Origin: Flammeovirgaceae bacterium UBA5008
Lineage (GTDB): Bacteria > Bacteroidota > Bacteroidia > Cytophagales > Cyclobacteriaceae
Direction: 5' to 3'
Assembly: GCA_002398365.1 (NCBI GenBank)
Contig: DGYK01000063.1
Span: 464,482-528,481, forward strand
Length of the DNA stretch: 64,000 nucleotides
In this document: positions 53,928-61,987 of the stretch, one piece after another
Position numbering within the stretch: position 1 is the stretch's first letter
Layout: each line of letters opens with the position of its first letter
The notes under the pieces: generated by a model
Told to the model about the DNA's origin: nothing
Seen by the model: the letters and a program-made list of their open reading frames with translations, nothing else
Database searches by the model: none
Made by a program: the position numbers and the translations under genes

Positions 53928-55118
53928 TTAAGAAAGCAAACGCTCCTCAATCTTCCCTGTCTTCTTATTCTTCAATATCAACTTCTTCGCGCCATAGTGC
54001 GTCATTTCTTCTTTTACCAGATAATGATCTGCATCGTACGATTGCAAGTGTGCATCTTTATTCACACCTACTCGTCCGCGCCAAATGTCGAGTTTCACCG
54101 GCTCCCATTGTTTGCTTTTAGCAGAACGGTACGCTGCATCCAAAATGGAGTTGACCACATAGCCATCGTAAAATGTTTCTTTGGGTTGTGTTTTGTTTTC
54201 GAGGGCATTGAACATATCCATGAACATGTGGTTGTAGCCCAATTCGTTTAATTCATCTCCTACCGGAAATAACCAACCCGAATTGCTCTCGGCTTTTTCT
54301 GCTACATAGTCCGCACCTTTGCCGGTGGTAAACATTTCAAAGCCGGTGCGCAAAAAACTGTTCGTCCAAATCGTTCCTTCAGTGCCCATCACTTCGTCAC
54401 GCAAGTCGAGCCCGCCACGGAATGTCCAGCTCACTTCAAACTGACCGATCGCACCATTTTCATATTTCACCAATCCGATGGCGTGGTCTTCGGCATCGAT
54501 GGGTTTTACTTGTGTATCGGCCCAACACATCACCTCCACCGGCTTAATATCTTTACCTATGTAGCTGCGTGCGATCTCAACACAGTGGCATCCTAAATCC
54601 AGAATACATCCGCCACCCGCTTGTTCAATATCCCAAAACCAATCGCTGTGTGGGCCCGGGTGTGTCTCGCGTGATTTTGCCCACAGAATTCTGCCCAACG
54701 CTCCGTTCTTCACACTCTCATGCGCTTTGATAAACTTGGGTGTGTACACCAGGTCTTCCAGGTAGCCATTGAAGATGCCCGCTTTTTCAACCGCTTCCAG
54801 CATGCGCTTGGCTTCCTCGGCATTGCGACCCAGTGGCTTAGTGGTGATCACCGCTTTTTTGTGTTTGCAGCAGAGCATCACGGCCTCTTCATGCAAATGA
54901 TTGGGCAGTGAAATACAAACAATATCTACCTCTGGCCGATTGATCGCATCTTCTAAAACAGTAGTAGCAAAAGCTACTTTATAATCGGCTGCAAATTTTT
55001 TGGCGCTCTCTTCCTTGCGGGAATAGATCGAAACAATTTTATCTTTATTGCGATAGCCCTGAATGGAGTCAGCATAGAACCGACCAATAAATCCGGAGCC
55101 GAGCATGGCAATATTCAT
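53928..55118 (-). CDS. Gfo/Idh/MocA-family oxidoreductase
   Basis: A 396-residue NAD(P)-binding dehydrogenase. The N-terminal Rossmann loop is MLGSGFIGRF (about 4-13), with the family motif TTKPLGRNAEEAKRML (EKP-type, about 92-107). The C-terminal domain has the conserved His in DLGCHCVEIARSYIG (about 176). Such enzymes oxidise or reduce sugars, inositol or related compounds. The gene is 35 bases after a NupG-like permease, and the two probably serve the uptake and breakdown of the same compound; which compound cannot be told. Confidence 0.93.
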   Translation of the reverse strand: MNIAMLGSGFIGRFYADSIQGYRNKDKIVSIYSRKEESAKKFAADYKVAFATTVLEDAINRPEVDIVCISLPNHLHEEAVMLCCKHKKAVITTKPLGRNAEEAKRMLEAVEKAGIFNGYLEDLVYTPKFIKAHESVKNGALGRILWAKSRETHPGPHSDWFWDIEQAGGGCILDLGCHCVEIARSYIGKDIKPVEVMCWADTQVKPIDAEDHAIGLVKYENGAIGQFEVSWTFRGGLDLRDEVMGTEGTIWTNSFLRTGFEMFTTGKGADYVAEKAESNSGWLFPVGDELNELGYNHMFMDMFNALENKTQPKETFYDGYVVNSILDAAYRSAKSKQWEPVKLDIWRGRVGVNKDAHLQSYDADHYLVKEEMTHYGAKKLILKNKKTGKIEERLLS

Positions 55119-55153
55119 AGAGAAGACAGGGTTTTAAAATTTTGTTTAATTGA

Positions 55154-56356
55154 TTAAGCTGCTTTTTGATTCCCTTTAAAGAATAGCCCAAACAACACCA
55201 TTACGCCTGCAGCAATGGCAGCAGGTATAATCCAGATCTGTTGCCAGTTGTGGCCACCAGCTTCTAGTTTATATGACTCGGTGATTTGTCCGGCCAACCA
55301 AAATCCGATGAGCATACCCACGCCATACGTAGCCAACGTGATCAATCCTTGTGCGGCCGACTTAGCCGTTTCTCCGGCACGTTGCTCGGTATAGATTTGT
55401 CCGCTCACGAAGAAGAAATCATAACAAATTCCGTGAAGGATAATTCCTAGATATAAGAAAGATGAAAGCGAATCGGCATTGCCAAAGCTGAACAATAAAT
55501 AGCGAGCTACCCATGCACCCATACCAATCAACAACATCGTCTTTATTCCAAATCTGCGGAAGAAGAATGGAATCAAAACCATGAACAGGGTTTCAGAAAC
55601 TTGTCCCAACGACATTTTTGCAGCCGCGCCCGACATATTGATTTCATTAAAGAATTTATTGGCTTCCTGGTAATAGAATGCGAGCGGAATACAAATCAAA
55701 ACGGATGAGATAAAGAAGACGAGGAAGCTGCTGTCCTTCAATAACTTCAAGGCATCAAGCCCGATGATATCGCCAAACGAAATCGATTTGCCGGCTGCAC
55801 CGGGAGGTGTGTGTGGCAAGAATAAACTAAGAACGCCTAAAATCGCGGAAGCGCCCGAAGCTAATAAGAATGTGTTGGCCAACAAATTTTGACTTTCCCA
55901 CGCTAACCAGCCAATGGTAAGACCTGCTACAATCCAGCCGATCGTTCCCCATACACGCAGACGGGCAAACTCTTTTTCAGGATTGCTCAGCTGACGGAAA
56001 GCGACTGAGTTGACCAACGCTAGTGTAGGCATATAGGCAATCATGTAGCCGAGAATCAAGGGATAAAAGCTAGAGAAATCGGTTTGCTGTGAAAGCATGT
56101 ATAAAAGACCCGCACCCACCAAATGTAAAACGGCAAGTATGCGCTGAGCCGCAAAGAAGCGATCGGCTATCAAGCCAATGATGAAAGGAGCAATGATAGC
56201 GCCTAACGACTGCGTGCCATAGGCAGCTCCATTTTCAATATCCGAGGCGTTGAGGCTTTTACTCAAATAGGTGCCCATCGTTACGAACCACGATCCCCAA
56301 ATAAAAAATTCGAGGAACATCATGAGCGAGAGTTTAACAGTAGTGATCGGTTTCAT
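55154..56356 (-). CDS. NupG-like nucleoside:H+ symporter family MFS transporter
   Basis: A 400-residue, twelve-helix MFS protein with the nucleoside-H+-symporter pattern: LSLMMFLEFFIWGSWFVTMG (about 9-28), GLIADRFFAAQR (about 61-72) and FARLRVWGTIGWIVAGL (about 130-146). In Bacteroidota such permeases often lie beside sugar-type oxidoreductases, as here, so the substrate may be a sugar or polyol and not a nucleoside. It leads the operon with the Gfo/Idh/MocA gene. A perfect palindrome lies upstream at 56391-56411. Confidence 0.88.
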   Translation of the reverse strand: MKPITTVKLSLMMFLEFFIWGSWFVTMGTYLSKSLNASDIENGAAYGTQSLGAIIAPFIIGLIADRFFAAQRILAVLHLVGAGLLYMLSQQTDFSSFYPLILGYMIAYMPTLALVNSVAFRQLSNPEKEFARLRVWGTIGWIVAGLTIGWLAWESQNLLANTFLLASGASAILGVLSLFLPHTPPGAAGKSISFGDIIGLDALKLLKDSSFLVFFISSVLICIPLAFYYQEANKFFNEINMSGAAAKMSLGQVSETLFMVLIPFFFRRFGIKTMLLIGMGAWVARYLLFSFGNADSLSSFLYLGIILHGICYDFFFVSGQIYTEQRAGETAKSAAQGLITLATYGVGMLIGFWLAGQITESYKLEAGGHNWQQIWIIPAAIAAGVMVLFGLFFKGNQKAA

Positions 56357-56390
56357 TCGTATCAGTTTAAATTTAGGTAGTTCGATTTAC

Positions 56391-56411
56391 GATTTATTTT
56401 TGAAATAAATC
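56391..56411. promoter_or_regulatory. Operator-like palindrome upstream of the MFS gene
   Basis: GATTTATTT (56391-56399) and AAATAAATC (56403-56411) form a perfect nine-base inverted repeat with a three-base centre, 35-55 bases upstream of the permease start. It may be a repressor or activator site of the uptake operon; it could also act as a weak terminator for the VOC gene, but it lacks GC pairs. Confidence 0.45.
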
Positions 56412-56450
56412 AATACCGAATGCAGAATTGTACGAACGGTGTAGAGTAAC

Positions 56451-56855
56451 CTAAGCTGTGAATAGTGTGGTCACCTCCAACCGATTATTGTCGGGGTCGA
56501 GTGTTTCAAATTCGTAATAGCCATCGCCTGTTTTTCGCGGTCCACTTAGAATTGGGAAACCGGCATGGGCTAGTTCCTTCGCTTTTTCATCGACCTCCGT
56601 CATGGTGTTAACGCCAAAAGCTAAATGAATGATGCCTTGATGTTGGGCAACGACCCGATCATTTTTATTAGCAGGCACACCTACCATCTGCATCAACTCA
56701 AGCCGAGCGCCCGATTGAAACGTGAGGAAGTAACTTTGAAACTGTTTTTTATTGTTGATGTATTTCTCATTCGGCACACCATCAAAATACTTCACATAGA
56801 AATCTTTCAAGGCTTCCAATCGTTCCGTCCAGATGGCTACGTGTTCGAGTCTCAT
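56451..56855 (-). CDS. VOC-family (glyoxalase-like) protein
   Basis: A 134-residue single-domain protein of the vicinal oxygen chelate superfamily. The N-terminus MRLEHVAIWTERLEALKDFY contains the first metal His; later LAFGVNTMTEVDEKAKELA and the closing FETLDPDNNRLEVTT (with the metal-type Glu) are typical. It could be a lactoylglutathione lyase, dioxygenase or resistance protein; no neighbour decides. It follows the toxin-antitoxin pair on the same strand by 29 bases. Confidence 0.9.
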   Translation of the reverse strand: MRLEHVAIWTERLEALKDFYVKYFDGVPNEKYINNKKQFQSYFLTFQSGARLELMQMVGVPANKNDRVVAQHQGIIHLAFGVNTMTEVDEKAKELAHAGFPILSGPRKTGDGYYEFETLDPDNNRLEVTTLFTA

Positions 56856-56884
56856 TTAGTACAAACGATTAACTAGGGATAGAA

Positions 56885-57229
56885 TCAACAGATAAAATTT
56901 AAAACCTGATTTTTCTGACGGTTTTTACTTTGGTTATGCTTCGCTTGGATTAATCGTAGCACCTGAACTTTAGTTTTGGTTACTCGATAAATGAGTAAAT
57001 GGGAGTCTAAAATAATCCATCTATACATTTTAGACTTAGTAGTGATATAACGACACTCGGGAAAAAGCAGATAGTTTGTAGAAAGCCCTTCAATTAATCG
57101 CCAAATTTCACTTTCATATATTTTTGCTTGGGTTAACCCAAATGTCTCTGCACCATATTCGAAAACTTCGTATAAATCAATGTTAAACTGCCTTGAGACA
57201 ACTACTTCAAGTGCTTTTGTCCCCTCAAT
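56885..57229 (-). CDS. RelE/ParE-type toxin (no canonical start codon)
   Basis: Reading the minus strand from 57229 to the TGA at 56885-56887 gives 114 residues of RelE/ParE character: KALEVVVSRQFNIDLYEVFE, EIWRLIEGLSTNYLLFPECR and a strong C-terminal block KMYRWIILDSHLLIYRV, VQVLRLIQAKHN. That is the usual length and order for ParE-like ribonuclease or gyrase toxins. No ATG, GTG or TTG lies near the N-terminus; an in-frame stop precedes 57229, and ATT there is the only start-like codon. The frame overlaps the antitoxin gene by 28 bases. Either a rare start, a frameshift or decay explains this. Confidence 0.7.
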   Translation of the reverse strand: MEGTKALEVVVSRQFNIDLYEVFEYGAETFGLTQAKIYESEIWRLIEGLSTNYLLFPECRYITTKSKMYRWIILDSHLLIYRVTKTKVQVLRLIQAKHNQSKNRQKNQVLNFIC

Positions 57230-57375
57230 CTTTTAATCAATTTCTTTGATTCCTCAATCGAATAAAAGGGGCCTTTTTCAGCAACTTTAATGGCTTCTTT
57301 TAATTGATCTTCCGACAATGCCTCTCCTGATAAAGCTATACTTTGCGCTACCAATTTTTTACCTGAAGTTTTCAT
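57202..57375 (-). CDS. Short antitoxin-like protein
   Basis: A 57-residue charged protein starting at ATG complementary to 57373-57375, too short for the usual ORF threshold. It reads as mostly helical (GEALSEDQLKEAIKVAEKG, then SIEESKKLIKRLRG), like the C-terminal half of type II antitoxins that fold over a ParE/RelE toxin. It directly precedes and overlaps the toxin frame, the normal antitoxin-first order. The promoter region 57376-57480 holds a short palindrome AGTTAACT (57430-57437) that could be an autoregulatory site. Confidence 0.65.
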   Translation of the reverse strand: MKTSGKKLVAQSIALSGEALSEDQLKEAIKVAEKGPFYSIEESKKLIKRLRGQKHLK

Positions 57376-57462
57376 CGAAATACATTTTTTGGATACTAAA
57401 TCACTAGAAAACCCGATTCCTCGTTACTAAGTTAACTCAATTCGTTAGTTAATCAAATAACG

Positions 57463-57492
57463 AAAAGATGGTGTAGCTCTCTACACCATCTT
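57463..57492 (-). terminator. fumC: Terminator overlapping the fumC stop codon
   Basis: A perfect 12-bp stem (57465-57476 with 57481-57492) around CTCT, with a run of T on the minus strand at 57463-57466. The upstream arm lies in the last codons and stop of fumC. Confidence 0.75.
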
Positions 57493-58866
57493 CTCCGGTC
57501 TCACCCACTCATCAAACTGTTCCGAAGTAAGTAAGCCTAATTCAACAGCTGCTTCGCGAAGGGTTTTGTTTTCTTTGTGCGCTTTCTTGGCAATCTTCGC
57601 GGCATTCTCATATCCGATGTGGGTGTTCAACGAAGTCACCAGCATTAAAGAGTTTTCCATGTGCTGCTTGATGATCGGTAGATTAGGTTCAATACCGATG
57701 GCACACTTATCGTTGAAAGAAACACACGCATCGCCAATGAGGCGAGCGCTTTGCAATACATTCGCAGCGATCACCGGTTTGAATACGTTCAATTCGAAGT
57801 GACCATTTGAACCGCCAATCGTAACCGCCACATCGTTGCCCATTACCTGTGCGCACACCATCGTCATCGCTTCCGGTTGAGTAGGGTTTACTTTACCCGG
57901 CATAATGGAGGATCCAGGTTCGTTATCAGGAATAATAATTTCACCAATACCACTGCGCGGGCCTGAGCTGAGCATGCGAATGTCGTTCGCGATTTTCATT
58001 AATGAAACCGCTACACGCTTCAACGCACCTGAAAGTTCTACCATGGCATCGTGAGCTGCCAGAGCTTCAAACTTGTTGGGGGCTGTTACAAACGGAAGGC
58101 CGGTCAATTCGGCAATCTTTTTCGCTACCAACACATCGTAACCTTTGGGGGTATTCAATCCCGTGCCAACGGCCGTGCCACCCAATGCCAATTCTTTAAT
58201 TGCTTCTAATGAATTTTTGATGGCGCGGATACCGTTATCAATTTGTTGTACGTAGCCACTGAATTCCTGCCCCAGGGTAAGAGGTGTCGCATCCATAAAG
58301 TGCGTGCGACCGGTTTTTACAATGGCTTTAAAATCAGTTGCTTTTTTGTGAAGCGTGTCGCGTAGCTTTTGCAATCCCGGCAAGGTTATTTCTACCACTT
58401 GCTTGTAGGCTGCTATGTGCATGGCGGTGGGATACGTATCGTTGCTCGATTGCGATTTGTTTACATCATCATTTGGGTGCAACACTTTTTTCTCGTCTGT
58501 CAGTTTGCCGCCACTCAACACATGTGCGCGGTAAGCGATCACCTCGTTCGCATTCATGTTGCTTTGTGTGCCGGAGCCTGTTTGCCAGATTACGAGCGGA
58601 AATTGATCATCGAGTTTGCCCGCCACAATTTCATCGCACACTTTGGCGATCATATCTTTTTTATCTGCAGCGAGAACACCTAGTTCGTGGTTAGCCATCG
58701 CGGCCGCTTTTTTCAAATAACCAAAAGCATAAATAATTTCCTTTGGCATGCTGGCCTCGGGCCCGATTTTAAAATTGTTGCGCGAGCGCTCGGTTTGTGC
58801 GCCCCAATATTTGTCGGCTGGTACTTGTACCTCGCCCATGGTGTCTTTTTCGATGCGGAAGTTCAT
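57481..58866 (-). CDS. fumC: Class II fumarate hydratase
   Basis: A 461-residue fumarase of the TCA cycle (fumarate to malate), a fold shared with aspartase and argininosuccinate lyase. Marks are the signature GSSIMPGKVNPTQPEAM (about 315-331), GRTHFMDATPL (about 185, with the catalytic His) and QTGSGTQSNMNANEV (about 93-107). I start at the ATG complementary to 58864-58866 (MNFRIEKDTMGE), where FumC homologues begin; the frame extends back 34 residues to 58968 without similarity. It is divergent from the padR gene. Confidence 0.96.
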   Translation of the reverse strand: MNFRIEKDTMGEVQVPADKYWGAQTERSRNNFKIGPEASMPKEIIYAFGYLKKAAAMANHELGVLAADKKDMIAKVCDEIVAGKLDDQFPLVIWQTGSGTQSNMNANEVIAYRAHVLSGGKLTDEKKVLHPNDDVNKSQSSNDTYPTAMHIAAYKQVVEITLPGLQKLRDTLHKKATDFKAIVKTGRTHFMDATPLTLGQEFSGYVQQIDNGIRAIKNSLEAIKELALGGTAVGTGLNTPKGYDVLVAKKIAELTGLPFVTAPNKFEALAAHDAMVELSGALKRVAVSLMKIANDIRMLSSGPRSGIGEIIIPDNEPGSSIMPGKVNPTQPEAMTMVCAQVMGNDVAVTIGGSNGHFELNVFKPVIAANVLQSARLIGDACVSFNDKCAIGIEPNLPIIKQHMENSLMLVTSLNTHIGYENAAKIAKKAHKENKTLREAAVELGLLTSEQFDEWVRPEKMV

Positions 58867-58947
58867 ATTATAATAGGAGTTTAAACAGTGGGTAAAAATA
58901 AACAAACCTTGGCGCTGTCGGGTGCCTTTTAAATTATTTTTTGGATT

Positions 58948-58998
58948 AGTTACTAACTGGTAGAACAAATGACCAACTGTTCCGTATATTAGTTCTAC
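58948..58998 (+). promoter_or_regulatory. Inverted repeats upstream of padR
   Basis: AGTTA-C-TAACT (58948-58958) is a short palindrome. GTAGAAC (58960-58966) and GTTCTAC (58992-58998) form a perfect seven-base inverted repeat 25 bases apart, ending 13 bases before the padR ATG. Position and symmetry suit an operator for the PadR dimer; I infer autoregulation. Confidence 0.4.
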
Positions 58999-59011
58999 AA
59001 TTTAGTAGTAT

Positions 59012-59359
59012 ATGATAGAAACACGACTGGGCGAATTTGAAGAAGTGATCTTGTTGCTGGCTGGCATCTTAGGCGAGGAGGCTTATGCTTTTAAGATTGC
59101 CGAAGAATTTGAATCACAAACGAAGCGCTCTGTTTCCATCGGTGCGGTGCACTCTACTCTTACTCGATTGGAAGAAAAAGGCTTTCTGAAATCGGAGATG
59201 GGAAAAGCAACAGCCGAACGTGGTGGCAGACGTAAGCGCATTTACACCATTACCGCCTACGGCAAAAAGACCTTAACCGCAGCCAAAGAATTCAAGCAGG
59301 CGCTGTGGGATCAATTTCCGGGCTTTGCTACTTCTAAACTGAGTTTTGTTTATTCATGA
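59012..59359 (+). CDS. PadR-family transcriptional regulator
   Basis: A 115-residue winged-helix regulator of the PadR type: EFEEVILLLAGILGEEAYAF (about 8-27), the recognition helix VSIGAVHSTLTRLEEKGF (about 43-60) and the wing RGGRRKRIYTITAYGKK (about 73-89). It has no long C-terminal dimerisation domain, as in the short PadR-s2 group. The stop overlaps the start of the permease gene as ATGA, so translation of the two is coupled. It probably controls this operon, perhaps with a ligand. Confidence 0.92.
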   Translation: MIETRLGEFEEVILLLAGILGEEAYAFKIAEEFESQTKRSVSIGAVHSTLTRLEEKGFLKSEMGKATAERGGRRKRIYTITAYGKKTLTAAKEFKQALWDQFPGFATSKLSFVYS

Positions 59360-61983
59360 GTGTAAACACAAAACCACCCAAGCTAGCTATCCGGCTGCTG
59401 AACACCTTTTTGCGCGATGATCTTGTCGAAGAAGTGCAGGGTGATCTGGATGAAAAGTTTCAAAAAGATTTAAAAAGGGAATCCAGATACAAAGCCAAAT
59501 GGAATTATTGGTACCAAACGCTCAATTATCTCCGCCCCTTTGCTATTAAAAAATTTAAAAGACTAAGCGCCATGAACAATCAGCTACTGGGAAATTATTT
59601 CAAGATCAGTGCACGAAACATTTTGAAGCATAAAATGATTTCGGTTATCAACGTTTTTAGCTTAGCAATAGGGCTTGCCGCATGTGTTGTTATTTATTTG
59701 TTTGTCTCGGATGAGCAAAGTTTTGATTCCTTTCATTCGAAAAGCAGTCTTATCTACCGATTAGATGAAGTGCAAAAGTTTACCGGTACAAACGAGCAAA
59801 GGGTAGCGCTCTCTATGCCGGGAATGGGGCCCGCTTTGAAGCGTGATTTTCCGGAAGTCAATATCTATGTGAGGTTTTGGTTGCGCGGAAAGCAACTGAT
59901 GATCAAAGATGAAACCAAGCAATTGATTGACAATGTGATGGTGGTGGATAGTACCTTCTTTGATATTTTTGATTTTCCACTGGTTCACGGAGACGTCAAC
60001 ACATGTCTGAACCGACCGCTCACGATCTTGTTGACCGAGTCTACGGCTCTTAAATTTTTCAAATCAACGGAAGAAGCTCTCAACAAAACAATTTTTTGGG
60101 ACGACCGCGATTATCAGATAACAGGTATCTTAAAAGATGTGCCAGAGAATTCGCATATTCAATTCGAAGCCTTAATGTCGATGGTGACGTATACGAAAGG
60201 TGAGAATAATGTGAACAACTCGTGGGGTGGCAATTGGATGACTACGTATCTTTTGTTAGACCCCAATTCGAATATCAAACGGATGGAAGAGAAGTTTCCA
60301 AAATTTCTTTCCAGCCACATGGATGATCCTCAAATCAATTCCTATTATAAATTATTTCTACAACGACTCGATCAGGTTCATTTGGCTTCCAACGATATTG
60401 AACATGACTATATTAATTATCGAAAATTTAATGGATCGTATCTGATGATCTTCTATGTAATCGCGGGATTTATCTTAGTGATTGCAGCAGTGAATTTTAT
60501 GAACCTTACTACTGCGAGGGCCTCACATCGTTGGAAGGAAATAGGTGTGCGCAAAACAATCGGAGCCAAGAAACTTCAGTTGTTTGGTCAGTTTATTTTT
60601 GAGTCGGTGATGTTAGCAGGCATTGCGTTGACGGTGGCTTTATTGCTCGACATCCTTTTGATACCGATGCTCAATGATTTGATCGGACGACAGCTTTCCA
60701 TCGCGCAATTGTTTCACAACGTTTGGCAGCTCGTAGCTGTTTTATTGGCTACGCTTTCATTGGGAATAATCACTGGAATCTACCCTTCATTTTACATGAC
60801 CTCATTTGACTTATCGCGGTTGCTAAAAGGAGGCAACAAAGGCGAAGGTAAATCAGTGCTGCGAAGTACATTAGTAGTGATTCAATTTGGGTTGGCGATC
60901 GGCATGATTGTAAGCACGCTAATAGTTATTCAGCAATTGTCCTTCATGAAAGAATCGGATATAGGTTTTGACAAAGACCAAATGTTGTTGGTAAATATGA
61001 ATAACGAAGCCAATGAAAAATTTGAGACCATAAAAAAGGAATTGCAAAAACAATCCATGATTAAAGGAGTAACAGCCAGTGGTCAGCGCCTGGGCAACAA
61101 TCTGCACCAATGGGGATTTAAAGTGAAGGCAGATACCGGTGTGCTTTCCATTACCCCTTCCAACGTGAATGTAGATTATGACTACCTAACCGTGTATGGC
61201 ATGGAGATGAAGGAGGGCCGTGGATTTTCGAAAGACAATCTTAACGATAACGGTCGCGCTTTCGTGATCAACGAATCGTTTGCCAATGAACTAAAGCTAA
61301 AGGAAACCATCGGTACACGAGCAGGCCACGATTGGTATCACAATGACTCACTCGGTACCATCATAGGTGTGGTGAAAGATTTTAATTTCAACTCTCTACA
61401 TTATAAAGTGAATACGCTGGCATTGGTAGTGCATCCGGAGTGGGGATACAACGAACTTTCTGTAAAAATTGAGAAAGGGCGAAACGCAGAAGGAATTGCC
61501 GCAGTAAAAAAAGTTTGGGATGAGTTGGTGCCATCGTATCCATTTGATTATACTTTTTTGGATGCCCACTTTGAGGAGGTCTACCGGTCGGACAAACAAA
61601 TGAGTGCGGTTGTTACTATCATGGCGGGCTTATCCATTTTAATTTCATGTATCGGATTGTTTGGTTTAGCGGCCATTACCATAGAACAGAAAACAAAAGA
61701 GATTGGAGTTAGAAAAGTGCTGGGTGCAACGGAAAGTCAGATTACGGTTCTTCTATCACGCAACTTTGCAGGCCTGATTGGAATTGCCTTTGTGATAGTG
61801 AGTCCTGTCGCTTACCTCACATTGCAGCGTTGGTTAGAAACTTTTGCTTACCGCATTGAAATAAATCTGCTTGTTTTTGTGGCGGGAGGAGTTCTGGCCT
61901 TAGTAATTGGTATGCTCGTAATCAGCTATCATACCTTGAGATCAGCTCGAGCCAATCCAGTGCAGGCATTGCGTTATGAGTAA
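59356..61983 (+). CDS. FtsX/MacB-type permease with N-terminal prefix domain
   Basis: An 875-residue permease. The first ~70 residues (PPKLAIRLLNTFLRDDLVEE, then VQGDLDEKFQ) form a soluble prefix seen in permeases that lie beside PadR regulators. Next are a helix (about 95-115), a periplasmic domain, three helices (about 365-495), and a second periplasmic domain with the closing three-helix block (about 745-860). The C-terminal EQKTKEIGVRKVLGATESQ and PVQALRYE are typical. The product is probably an inner-membrane subunit of a peptide or antimicrobial exporter. There is no ATPase nearby. It overlaps padR by four bases and is followed four bases on by a second permease. Confidence 0.9.
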   Translation: MSVNTKPPKLAIRLLNTFLRDDLVEEVQGDLDEKFQKDLKRESRYKAKWNYWYQTLNYLRPFAIKKFKRLSAMNNQLLGNYFKISARNILKHKMISVINVFSLAIGLAACVVIYLFVSDEQSFDSFHSKSSLIYRLDEVQKFTGTNEQRVALSMPGMGPALKRDFPEVNIYVRFWLRGKQLMIKDETKQLIDNVMVVDSTFFDIFDFPLVHGDVNTCLNRPLTILLTESTALKFFKSTEEALNKTIFWDDRDYQITGILKDVPENSHIQFEALMSMVTYTKGENNVNNSWGGNWMTTYLLLDPNSNIKRMEEKFPKFLSSHMDDPQINSYYKLFLQRLDQVHLASNDIEHDYINYRKFNGSYLMIFYVIAGFILVIAAVNFMNLTTARASHRWKEIGVRKTIGAKKLQLFGQFIFESVMLAGIALTVALLLDILLIPMLNDLIGRQLSIAQLFHNVWQLVAVLLATLSLGIITGIYPSFYMTSFDLSRLLKGGNKGEGKSVLRSTLVVIQFGLAIGMIVSTLIVIQQLSFMKESDIGFDKDQMLLVNMNNEANEKFETIKKELQKQSMIKGVTASGQRLGNNLHQWGFKVKADTGVLSITPSNVNVDYDYLTVYGMEMKEGRGFSKDNLNDNGRAFVINESFANELKLKETIGTRAGHDWYHNDSLGTIIGVVKDFNFNSLHYKVNTLALVVHPEWGYNELSVKIEKGRNAEGIAAVKKVWDELVPSYPFDYTFLDAHFEEVYRSDKQMSAVVTIMAGLSILISCIGLFGLAAITIEQKTKEIGVRKVLGATESQITVLLSRNFAGLIGIAFVIVSPVAYLTLQRWLETFAYRIEINLLVFVAGGVLALVIGMLVISYHTLRSARANPVQALRYE

Positions 61984-61987
61984 TAAA

